Below are positions 54,182 to 64,000 of a stretch of DNA of 64,000 nt, in pieces. The notes under the pieces are model-generated. The model was not told the DNA's origin and did no database searches. It saw only the letters and a program-made list of their open reading frames with translations. Position 1 is the stretch's first letter. Each line of letters starts with the position of its first letter. The stretch comes from Gammaproteobacteria bacterium (GTDB lineage Bacteria; Pseudomonadota; Gammaproteobacteria; UBA4575). Made by a program: the position numbers and the translations under genes. The stretch covers positions 124,001-188,000 of the forward strand of contig JANQOB010000006.1 of assembly GCA_028279275.1 (NCBI GenBank), read 5' to 3'.

Positions 54182-54679
54182 TTAAACAGACTTTCTTGGA
54201 CGTAATGCCTGAATTACGGACAAAATCAGCAAAAATACAAACAAAATTAGCGTTTGCTCGGGAATAGTTAAATTCGCAAATGTCCAGCTTATTTCAGCAC
54301 AGGAGCCAGAACCTGACAGCGTTTTCTTTAATACATCGAATAATGGCAATGTATCGAGCATATAATACAGGTCAGGGCCACATTCCGGCACTTGGTCTTT
54401 AGGTAAATTTTGAAGCCATATATGTCTAGATGCCAATCCAATTCCAATAGAACTGAGCACTATCCCCAGAAATCCATAAACCTTTGCAAAGATTGTTCTA
54501 GGGCCATGTAGTAAGGCAATTAGAAAAACGATTCCGAGAGCGATAATTACCACTCGGTCTAGAATACAAAGTGGGCAAGGGTCTAGATATAAGATATTTT
54601 CTAAATACAGTACGGCAAATAACATTGAGGCAATACATGTCAGTAACCCAATAAATGCCAGCGAACGATAACTAAACAT
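54182..54679 (-). CDS. dsbB: disulfide bond formation protein DsbB
   Basis: 165 aa with four membrane helices. The first periplasmic loop has CPLC (Cys35, Cys38) after YLDP. The second loop has Cys100 (PECGPDLYYML) and Cys127 (GSCAEISWTF), the two pairs that pass electrons from DsbA to quinone. FANLTIPEQTLILFV is the last helix lead-in. No dsbA is adjacent. The start is ATG 54679 with no strong ribosome site. Confidence 0.94.
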   Translation of the reverse strand: MFSYRSLAFIGLLTCIASMLFAVLYLENILYLDPCPLCILDRVVIIALGIVFLIALLHGPRTIFAKVYGFLGIVLSSIGIGLASRHIWLQNLPKDQVPECGPDLYYMLDTLPLFDVLKKTLSGSGSCAEISWTFANLTIPEQTLILFVFLLILSVIQALRPRKSV

Positions 54680-54693
54680 AAATCAATAGAAAA

Positions 54694-55233
54694 TTATTCT
54701 TTGATGGCTTGTTGAACAGTTTCTTCAATTACCTGTTCTACAGGTTGATCATACTCAACTAATGAATAACCTTTAGGTGGCTCTTGTAGTTGATATGAGT
54801 CAACAGTTTTAGTTTCTTGGATATTAGCGGTACCGTCTCTATTAGAAATATTATATTCAAACCAATCATCTTTTACTGAGTAAACATCATATACGACTTG
54901 GTCACCGTTACCATTGACTTCGTAATACACACCATTTTCGTAAGACCATGTTCCTTTATCGGTGGACAGCTCGTAAAGTTTTTCATTGTCATTCAAAATC
55001 AAATAATCAACTGAATATTTACCATTAGCTTCACGCACAATCTTCCAAGATTCCGTCCAGCCAGCATCTTCTTCTCCTTCATATCCGCCCTCTCCACGCC
55101 ACACGCCTACTAATGCTTGTTTTGATTTAGCATCATCATCTTTTACTTCCGGATTTTGTGTACACGAGCTAATAAAAATAGATGACATTAGTAATACGGA
55201 TAATGTGAAAAAATTTATTGCAAAGAACTTCAT
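54694..55233 (-). CDS. lipoprotein with calycin-like beta domain, unknown function
   Basis: 179 aa. Signal peptide and lipobox ending ISSC (about residue 24). The mature part starts with a charged linker, then LVGVWRGEGGYEGEEDAGWT, WKIVREANGKYSVDYLILN, GTWSYENGVYYEVNGNGD and VYSVKDDWFEYNISNRDG. These are antiparallel strands typical of lipocalin/calycin-like domains that start with G-x-W. A polar, Glu/Gln-rich C-terminal tail (~155-179) follows. Not a family I can name. It lies 14 nt upstream of dsbB on the same strand. Confidence 0.7.
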   Translation of the reverse strand: MKFFAINFFTLSVLLMSSIFISSCTQNPEVKDDDAKSKQALVGVWRGEGGYEGEEDAGWTESWKIVREANGKYSVDYLILNDNEKLYELSTDKGTWSYENGVYYEVNGNGDQVVYDVYSVKDDWFEYNISNRDGTANIQETKTVDSYQLQEPPKGYSLVEYDQPVEQVIEETVQQAIKE

Positions 55234-55276
55234 TAAATTGACCTAATGCCTAGTGAATGTTGAAAGTCTAGTGTAT

Positions 55277-55819
55277 CTACTCGTCACTCATCTCACAATG
55301 CAAGGCATGAAGCTTTTGATACCATTCAATTAGTATTGACAGCGAATATGCCGCGTTTGCAGGACTGGGATTAGGTGTTACAAATACCAGAGAGTTGCCG
55401 ATCTGAAATTCTTGCAATCCCCATTGAATCTGATTTTTTTTCAAATCGGAATACTGTTGGAATTTTTGCATAGCAATTTTGCCGTGAAACCAACAAATTT
55501 TTGGTTGATATTGCCTGATCGTTTTTAATAATTTAGGCGCCCATTTTTTATAGTCATTTGCACATAAATCTTTGCCCATAGATGAATGCCGCTTAACAAC
55601 ATCCGTGAACCCAATTTTGTACTCTTGTAATAATTTTTGCTGGGAAGATACTGATGGAAGCAATTCTTCAGAAATCAAGCCACTTGCATTCAACGCTTTC
55701 CAAAAACGATTCCTTGGATTAGCAAAATAAAATTCTCGTTCTACAGATATAGTTGAAGGATTAAGACCGATTGAGAGAATTTCTAGCTCAAAATCAATAT
55801 AATCTAATAGCGTTTTCAT
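55277..55819 (-). CDS. Mug-like mismatch-specific uracil/thymine DNA glycosylase
   Basis: 180 aa. GLNPST at 18-23 is the catalytic-loop motif (Asn in the water-activating place in E. coli Mug). YFANPRNRFWKALNASGL is the pyrimidine-binding segment and TPNPSPANAAYS (~150-161) the loop that inserts into DNA. The order and spacing match the MUG/TDG family of uracil DNA glycosylases. It removes uracil or thymine opposite G. Divergent from the hydroxyacylglutathione hydrolase-like gene. Confidence 0.85.
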   Translation of the reverse strand: MKTLLDYIDFELEILSIGLNPSTISVEREFYFANPRNRFWKALNASGLISEELLPSVSSQQKLLQEYKIGFTDVVKRHSSMGKDLCANDYKKWAPKLLKTIRQYQPKICWFHGKIAMQKFQQYSDLKKNQIQWGLQEFQIGNSLVFVTPNPSPANAAYSLSILIEWYQKLHALHCEMSDE

Positions 55820-55868
55820 TTATAAAAATTGTTACAATTGAGTTTCTTTGATTGCTTAAATAATAATT

Positions 55869-56600
55869 ATGCCTACAAACAATATCGGTCACACCATACA
55901 TGCCATGGAACTAGGTCCAATGGAAAATTTTATCTATTTATTAGTGGATGAAAATAGTAAAACAGCAGCTGTTGTAGATCCCGCATGGGATGTGGACACA
56001 ATTGTACAAAACGCAAAGCAACTCGATATTACTATTACTGACGTATTATTAACTCATAGCCACCATGATCACATCAATGGTGTAGAAGAATTATTAAACC
56101 ATTACGATGCCCAAGTGCATTTATTAAAAAGCGAAGCTGATTTTTGGGGTAAAGATTTAGCTAAACCCAATATTCACCATGGTGGAGATCAAATTAGACT
56201 TGGTCAAACTGAAATTGAAATCATGCATACACCTGGTCATACACCCGGTTCAGCATGTTATCGCGTAGGGAATGATTTGATTACAGGCGATACATTATTC
56301 GTGTTTGGTTGTGGACGTTGCGATTTACACGGTGGAAATCCTGAGCAAATGTACAAGACCTTAAAACACTTCAAAACAGATTTACCTAAAGATATTGTAA
56401 TCCATCCTGGCCATAACTATGCGGTGCAAAAATCTTCTACTTTAAAAGAAGAGATCGAAGGCAACCCATTTATGCATTTTACCGATGTAGACCGATTTGT
56501 ACTTTATCGTATGAAAATTCACGATCAAATCAGAAACTCCCCCTACTCATCACAAAGCGAAAGCGCTTTAATGAAACAACTCGATAGAGCAGAACATTAA
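55869..56600 (+). CDS. GloB-like metallo-beta-lactamase-fold hydrolase
   Basis: 243 aa. Metal site THSHHDH at 62-68, HTPGHTPGSACY (second His), GDTLFVFGCGRCDLHGGNPE (bridging Asp) and HPGHNYAVQKSS (third His). FIYLLVDENSKTAAVVDPAW is the family opening. This fits glyoxalase II-like hydrolases (hydroxyacylglutathione hydrolase); the shorter C-terminal part leaves exact glutathione-thioester specificity unproven. Its stop overlaps the convergent radical SAM gene by 4 nt. Confidence 0.87.
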   Translation: MPTNNIGHTIHAMELGPMENFIYLLVDENSKTAAVVDPAWDVDTIVQNAKQLDITITDVLLTHSHHDHINGVEELLNHYDAQVHLLKSEADFWGKDLAKPNIHHGGDQIRLGQTEIEIMHTPGHTPGSACYRVGNDLITGDTLFVFGCGRCDLHGGNPEQMYKTLKHFKTDLPKDIVIHPGHNYAVQKSSTLKEEIEGNPFMHFTDVDRFVLYRMKIHDQIRNSPYSSQSESALMKQLDRAEH

Positions 56601-57682
56601 AACATCTCTAACTGCTTTACTCGTCTGTTAGATCGTACAAATTTATTTTCATCCAAGTGATGCAGATCTTTATGTAACTCATGTTTTTTACAGGCAAGCG
56701 CGAATCGATCTTCAATTAATTTTGCATACTCACCTGAACCTCGCATGCGCTTTCCATAGCTAGACTGGTATAACTCACCATCATGCATTTCTTTTAGCCG
56801 GTTTAATATATGTTTAGCTTTATATGGGTATTCCTTTTCAAGCCAGTCGACAAATAACGTCTTTAACTCATGCGGTAATCTCAACATAACAAAATTAGCA
56901 CCGACAGCACCTGCATCACTTGCAGTCGCGATGATGTCCTCAAGTTCGCCATCGGTAAGCACAGGGATTATCGGCGCAACTAAAACACTTACGGGTATAT
57001 TTGCCTTTGACAAAGATTCAATTACTTTCAATCTACGTTGTGGTGTTGCTGCACGCGGTTCTAATCGTTGCGCAATGCTTTTATCCAAGGTCGTTACCGT
57101 AACCGCTACATGCACTAAATTCTGCTCTGCTAATTTTTTCATAATATCAATATCACGCTCTACTAAAGCAGATTTAGTCACCATACTTACTGGATGCTTA
57201 TACTCCAGCATTAATTTCAATATATCTCTAGTAATTCTTAATTTTTTTTCAACAGGCTGATAAGTGTCTGTGATATTTCCTAATGAGATCGTTTTAACTA
57301 CATAGTTCGGATTTAAAAATTCTTTTTTGAGCAGATCTGCTGCATTGGCTTTAAAAAAGATCTTTTGCTCAAAATCAAGACCGGGTGATAGATCTAAATA
57401 TGAATGTGTAGGTCTTGCAAAACAATAGATACATCCATGTTCACAGCCACGATAAATATTCAAACTACGTTCAAAAGGAACATCAGGTGAATGATTTTTA
57501 CTTAAAATTGATTTTGCAGATGACGAAGAGATTTCTGTCAAAACAATGTTTGAATCAAATTTAGAAATCCCAGAATCTAATTCAGTAACCGTTTTTTCAA
57601 ATCTGCCAGGTATGTTCGTACTGTGGCCGCGTCCTCTATAACTTTGCGTCGTCTTATCGTTTGATGTAATTCTAGTAACCAA
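56597..57682 (-). CDS. PA0069-family radical SAM protein
   Basis: 361 aa. Radical SAM cluster motif CEHGCIYC (CxxxCxxC) followed by FARPTHSYLDLSPGLDFEQK, the signature of the PA0069/Rv2578c family related to spore photoproduct lyase-like proteins. ISLGNITDTYQPVEKKLRIT and VSMVTKSALVERDI continue the TIM-barrel. The product is unknown. The TTG start at 57682 follows the CbiX-like gene's stop by 4 nt, and the frame has no nearer ATG. Confidence 0.88.
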   Translation of the reverse strand: MVTRITSNDKTTQSYRGRGHSTNIPGRFEKTVTELDSGISKFDSNIVLTEISSSSAKSILSKNHSPDVPFERSLNIYRGCEHGCIYCFARPTHSYLDLSPGLDFEQKIFFKANAADLLKKEFLNPNYVVKTISLGNITDTYQPVEKKLRITRDILKLMLEYKHPVSMVTKSALVERDIDIMKKLAEQNLVHVAVTVTTLDKSIAQRLEPRAATPQRRLKVIESLSKANIPVSVLVAPIIPVLTDGELEDIIATASDAGAVGANFVMLRLPHELKTLFVDWLEKEYPYKAKHILNRLKEMHDGELYQSSYGKRMRGSGEYAKLIEDRFALACKKHELHKDLHHLDENKFVRSNRRVKQLEMF

Positions 57683-57686
57683 GATA

Positions 57687-58055
57687 TCAAAGTGCTAGTT
57701 TGCTAAGCGAAACTAAGATATTACTAATTTCTTCAGCGGAACCAAGATAAGGGGCGACTTTTATCTTGACATCTGGATGCTGAATTTGAGATTTTTGCAC
57801 TTCTTCTGGAATATCTGTCGCCACATGTCGTCCCGCAGAGAGAAAATATGGCAATACCGTAACAGCCTTTGCTCCTTTAGCCACACAGCTAGACAGACCC
57901 TCTGCAATGGATGGTTCAGCTATCTCCAGAAAAGCATATTCAACAATTGAGAATTCATGATCACTATGGTCAGCAAGACGCTCTGTCAGGGTCCTGATCT
58001 CCTCGTTTGAGGCCTGTCTTCGACTTCCATGTGCAACAAGTAATAAAGCATTCAT
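57687..58055 (-). CDS. CbiX/SirB-like chelatase family protein
   Basis: 122 aa from ATG 58055 (a TTG two codons upstream opens the frame but is less likely). LLLVAHGSRRQASNEEI is the CbiX/CbiK-type opening with the His of the metal site. EYAFLEIAEPSIAEGL and AVTVLPYFLSAGRHVATDIP (second His) follow. This short single-domain form matches sirohydrochlorin cobalto- or ferrochelatases. Other sirohaem or cobalamin genes are absent here, so the metal is not decided. The 58056-58287 gap before the next gene on this strand holds a terminator. Confidence 0.85.
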   Translation of the reverse strand: MNALLLVAHGSRRQASNEEIRTLTERLADHSDHEFSIVEYAFLEIAEPSIAEGLSSCVAKGAKAVTVLPYFLSAGRHVATDIPEEVQKSQIQHPDVKIKVAPYLGSAEEISNILVSLSKLAL

Positions 58056-58125
58056 CCACAAATGCTATCACAGACCAAAATGAAGCTTTCTGCTTGTGCT
58101 ACACAAAAAAGGGATAGGTTTTAGG

Positions 58126-58164
58126 CAAAAAAAACCCACGTTTTGAGATTTTCTAAACGTGGGT
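58126..58164 (-). terminator. rho-independent terminator after the PilZ gene
   Basis: On the minus strand, a 10-bp perfect stem (ACCCACGTTT/AAACGTGGGT, arms at 58155-58164 and 58134-58143) with an 11-nt loop is followed by a run of eight T. It lies 123 nt past the stop of the PilZ gene and just before the CbiX-like gene, so it separates those two transcripts. Confidence 0.85.
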
Positions 58165-58287
58165 CAGTTTCAGAAGGAGAGAAACTACAGTCTGTATTAT
58201 AAAACTGGACAGAGATGCTAAATTTGCAGCTCATCCGTGTTTATCTGCCTTTTAGCCAGAGATAGCCAGAATTTCGCCTTAGAATCT

Positions 58288-58659
58288 CTATACGACACCA
58301 AATTCCTGCTTCAGGGACTCCTCTTCTCGTTGTAATTCTGGCTGGGAGTCCAAGTTCTGTTTTTTGTAAGTCACCATGGCGGCTCCCGCTTCATCGGTAC
58401 GGATAATAATGCCCATCATCCTGCTCATACGTCGCAGTGAACCCTCCTTACTCACCAACACAATCTCCACTTTTTTACCTCGATCCAGGTCATGTTCGGG
58501 TATTAGTACATACAAACCACCGTCACTAATATTGCCTTGATTTGAGCGTAAGGTAGGAAGGCCAGAGCGCTTGATATAAACATCGCCTTGGAGCTCTGTG
58601 CGCTCTTTACGTGGATAAAATGAGCTACGTAATTTCTTTTTCCGAAAAATGCCGAACAT
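58288..58659 (-). CDS. PilZ-domain-like protein
   Basis: 123 aa. A basic N-terminus (RKKKLRSSFYPRKERTE), then a beta-barrel pattern: LQGDVYIKRSGLPT, NISDGGLYVLIPEHDLDRG (the D/N-x-S-x-x-G region of PilZ), KVEIVLVSKEGSLRRMSR and MGIIIRTDEAGAAMVTY. PilZ domains bind cyclic di-GMP through an RxxxR motif and the D-x-S-x-x-G loop. The Arg motif here (RKERTE region) is a loose match, so c-di-GMP binding is plausible but not certain. Downstream is a clear terminator; upstream is a 175-nt gap with no other feature. Confidence 0.72.
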   Translation of the reverse strand: MFGIFRKKKLRSSFYPRKERTELQGDVYIKRSGLPTLRSNQGNISDGGLYVLIPEHDLDRGKKVEIVLVSKEGSLRRMSRMMGIIIRTDEAGAAMVTYKKQNLDSQPELQREEESLKQEFGVV

Positions 58660-58834
58660 ATTAGAAAAATTTTGCTTGGATCGTATTTTTTTTATTTAAA
58701 TCAAGTAAAAAGAATGCTTTAAATTGTAAGCTACCATAGGGAGGTGGAGTGATTTGTAACAGCCTGCGCCGATAGCTAGTGAGTAATTCCTGTCAAACGG
58801 ACAGTAGTAAAAGGCTTTAACAGACCGTTAATCT

Positions 58835-59143
58835 CTAGCGGTTTAACATGGCTGCATCACGGAATGATTTCCAATCTGCACCCAATATAGAACATTTCTC
58901 GGGATGATTCTTATATTTGCCTCTCAAATAGCGAAAGCTGATGTGAGGTATTTTGAAAGTAAATGCCGCAAGCAGCATAAACATCAGCCCCATTAAAGTG
59001 GTTCTCTCGCCTTTTAAATCGATATTAAATACCCAAATAATCAGCGCCGCTATACATACCAACGCGATTGTCATATAAGTTAAATTACGATTAAGCACAT
59101 GATATTCGCTATATAGACTTTGAGATAATTTACTTTCAGACAT
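58835..59143 (-). CDS. small inner-membrane protein of unknown function
   Basis: 102 aa. Two membrane helices (~21-40, YMTIALVCIAALIIWVFNI; ~49-66, TTLMGLMFMLLAAFTFKI) and a basic C-terminal tail. The ATG overlaps the rhombosortase stop by one base (TAATG), so translation is coupled. No family recognised. Its tie to rrtA suggests a helper in rhombosortase function or simple co-transcription; the former is only a guess. Confidence 0.7.
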   Translation of the reverse strand: MSESKLSQSLYSEYHVLNRNLTYMTIALVCIAALIIWVFNIDLKGERTTLMGLMFMLLAAFTFKIPHISFRYLRGKYKNHPEKCSILGADWKSFRDAAMLNR

Positions 59144-59727
59144 TACTGTAACTTCTTATTTTTATTGTATGTAAAGAATAATATACTTATTGTGCTTAAC
59201 AAGCCCCCTATAAACCCATAAAAATGAGTCTGAACAATTACTGGACCGCCTGCAGTTTGTTCGCTACCTGGTATGGGCCCCATCCAGGCCTCCCAGACTA
59301 ATTTAGCCAATAAAATTAAAAACAAGGCTACATTTAACAAGTTCCGATGTGTAATAAAATCCAATAAAAGCAATACGACCATAAGACCATGTAAGGTGCC
59401 GGACAGACCTACGTACCAGTGAATTTCAGGATTAAAGAGCCAAATGCATATGGATACAGTCAAACAGCACATGAGAAAAACCAAAACCCATCCTGTAATT
59501 TTCAAAACATCGGGAAAAAGAATATAGATTGCAACCAGTGCAACGGCATTCATCGCAAAATGACGCCAATTTAAATGCACTAGGTTACCCGTGATAAAAC
59601 GCCACCATTGCCCTGCTTCTATTTCCGCTCTGGCGAATTGAAACCAATCGATACCGGACTTTAGACTGAACTGGGCCAAAATACTTAATATCAATATTAT
59701 TAATACAAAATAGCTGTTTTTATTCAT
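59143..59727 (-). CDS. rrtA: rhombosortase (rhomboid-family protease)
   Basis: 194 aa with six or so membrane helices. Family marks are WRFITGNLVHLNWRHFAMN (the HFxMN helix), the catalytic Ser108 in YVGLSGTLHGL, and His167 in THFYGFIGGL. The GLSG-LHG pattern separates rhombosortases from general rhomboids. Rhombosortases cleave the C-terminal GlyGly-CTERM tail of surface-directed proteins, often type II secretion substrates. I see no GlyGly-CTERM protein in the window. A small membrane protein gene is coupled at the 3' end. Confidence 0.85.
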   Translation of the reverse strand: MNKNSYFVLIILILSILAQFSLKSGIDWFQFARAEIEAGQWWRFITGNLVHLNWRHFAMNAVALVAIYILFPDVLKITGWVLVFLMCCLTVSICIWLFNPEIHWYVGLSGTLHGLMVVLLLLDFITHRNLLNVALFLILLAKLVWEAWMGPIPGSEQTAGGPVIVQTHFYGFIGGLLSTISILFFTYNKNKKLQ

Positions 59728-59829
59728 GGGGTTATCGCAATTATCTAATTTAACTTATCAGTAATGAAGTTGTCTAAAAACAGCATTTTTAATTCACAGG
59801 TTACACTACTAAACTGCAGGCTGGACGGA

Positions 59830-60339
59830 ATGACAAGGATACCTTTGAACAAAAGAAACTTTTTAATCGTAGCAGGCGGTTTCACATTATTTACACTGTT
59901 ACAAGTTGGCTCCAAGCATAATAAAGTAGCCATTAAAGCCGCACCTGATATCACTAAGTTGAACTATGATAACCAATATTGGCGAAATAAGTTGAGTGAG
60001 GCTGAATACGCCATATTGCGTACAGGCGCCACAGAACCAAGGTATTCCAGCAAGTTTACAAAGTTTTATGAGGATGGCATTTATTGTTGCATCGCCTGCG
60101 AGTTAGAGCTATTTCATTCAGATATGAAATATGACAGCAATACTGGCTGGCCAAGTTTCAGTGATCATATTCATGGTCATTTTGAAACTTATACTGACTT
60201 AAAAGGAATTTGGCCAAAAACAGGTTATCGCTGTGCTCAATGTGGCGGTCATCATGGCCATCTAATTATGGATGGACCTTTACCCACAGGACAACGTTGG
60301 TGCAATAATGGACAAGTTTTGAAATTTAAACCTGCTTAA
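59830..60339 (+). CDS. msrB: peptide-methionine (R)-S-oxide reductase MsrB, exported
   Basis: 169 aa from ATG 59830, which has GGA just upstream; an ATG at 59764 would add 22 residues with no ribosome site. An N-terminal membrane or signal segment (~10-28) follows a KRN stretch. The MsrB fold has two zinc pairs (CIAC and CAQC), TGWPSF, HGHLIMDGP and the catalytic Cys in QRWCNNG (the usual form is RYCxN). It repairs oxidised methionine, and with the signal it should act in the periplasm. No msrA is fused or adjacent. Divergent from rrtA. Confidence 0.88.
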   Translation: MTRIPLNKRNFLIVAGGFTLFTLLQVGSKHNKVAIKAAPDITKLNYDNQYWRNKLSEAEYAILRTGATEPRYSSKFTKFYEDGIYCCIACELELFHSDMKYDSNTGWPSFSDHIHGHFETYTDLKGIWPKTGYRCAQCGGHHGHLIMDGPLPTGQRWCNNGQVLKFKPA

Positions 60340-60389
60340 AAATGACATTACAAATTCTTATTGGCTCTTAATAAACTCAAATAGTTTTA

Positions 60390-60746
60390 ATGAATAACGA
60401 AAAAGACAAGATAAATCTAAACGACCCAGCGCCGATTCCTGCATTAAATGAAGAATTAGATGAATTTCTTCAACATAGTCTGCATGAGACCCTGGCCGAA
60501 TTCACCACACAAGCCCAGATTTATTTTCCACAAATATTAGATGATGAACGCGATCAAGCCGCTGCAAAGATTCATTTAGACAATTTACAAGAACAAATCA
60601 ATCGTTCGAGCAAGGATACAGAAAAAGTTGTCTCTGCCCTAACAGCTTTGTCAAAAATTGGTGACAAAAAACAAGACGATATGATGGCTTGTGCGCTACT
60701 GGATTATATAGATGAAATTCTGGAATTGATAAATACAGAGAAATAG
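60390..60746 (+). CDS. small helical cytoplasmic protein, unknown function
   Basis: 118 aa. No signal or membrane segment. A disordered acidic start (DPAPIPALNEELDEFLQHSL) is followed by helices (ETLAEFTTQAQIYFPQIL, AAKIHLDNLQEQINRSSKD, VSALTALSKIGDKKQDDMM, ALLDYIDEILELINTEK). Coding character is good: an uninterrupted frame with normal codon use. It lies 51 nt after msrB in the same direction and is convergent with fadA. Family not recognised. Confidence 0.68.
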   Translation: MNNEKDKINLNDPAPIPALNEELDEFLQHSLHETLAEFTTQAQIYFPQILDDERDQAAAKIHLDNLQEQINRSSKDTEKVVSALTALSKIGDKKQDDMMACALLDYIDEILELINTEK

Positions 60747-60774
60747 TCTTTTATTTATTAAGAATGCCTTATTA

Positions 60775-64000
<3,226 letters not shown>

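Overview
The window is AT-rich chromosomal DNA, densely packed and without tRNA, rRNA, CRISPR, insertion sequence or phage genes. Gene content points to a free-living, aerobic, diderm gammaproteobacterium: a membrane-anchored FadE-type acyl-CoA dehydrogenase, fadBA, Prc, DsbB, gltA, DUF1244, DUF2237, a PA0069-type radical SAM protein, a rhombosortase and a YdbH/DUF1318 pair. I cannot place it to genus.

Layout. 1-5.4 kb: two related zinc-ribbon proteins, an AsmA-like protein, a hotdog-fold thioesterase and fadE. 5.6-15.4 kb: ten tightly spaced minus-strand genes encoding a proton-driven trans-envelope machine: an ExbB/TolQ channel, two ExbD proteins (one with Asn in place of the channel Asp), a TonB-like protein with an AgmX/PglI-type C-terminal domain, a GspC-like PDZ protein, three TPR proteins (two of them lipoproteins) and two small exported proteins. 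15.4-23.6 kb, same strand: a surface redox cluster with a c-type haem beta-propeller lipoprotein resembling hydrazine synthase alpha, a small CX4CH lipoprotein, three outer-membrane beta-barrels (one is DUF3570), a TlpA thioredoxin, a DUF4266 lipoprotein and an ApbE flavin transferase. These two clusters form an 18-kb one-strand block and are the best candidates for a poorly described system. The DUF3570 protein carries an SGAS motif resembling an ApbE flavinylation site.

23.7-27.2 kb: molybdenum cofactor genes moeA, moaE, moaB, moaA; moeB, mobA and mobB lie at 49-51 kb, while moaC and moaD are absent. 27-39 kb: mixed single genes, including a DASS transporter, a DUF4139 protein, a membrane J-domain protein next to a NorD-like VWA protein, and a HerA-like ATPase. 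39-46 kb: prc, then a 1.3-kb gene-poor stretch with a frameshifted repeat protein, small broken membrane ORFs and two copies of a dispersed hairpin repeat whose third copy fills the moaB-moaA gap. 46-64 kb: YdbH/DUF1318 envelope proteins, gltA, metX, dsbB, a DNA glycosylase, PilZ, rhombosortase, msrB and fadBA (fadB runs off the end).

Together: fatty-acid beta-oxidation enzymes at both ends feed acetyl-CoA to citrate synthase, cofactor genes supply molybdoenzymes encoded elsewhere, and much of the rest builds or maintains the cell envelope.
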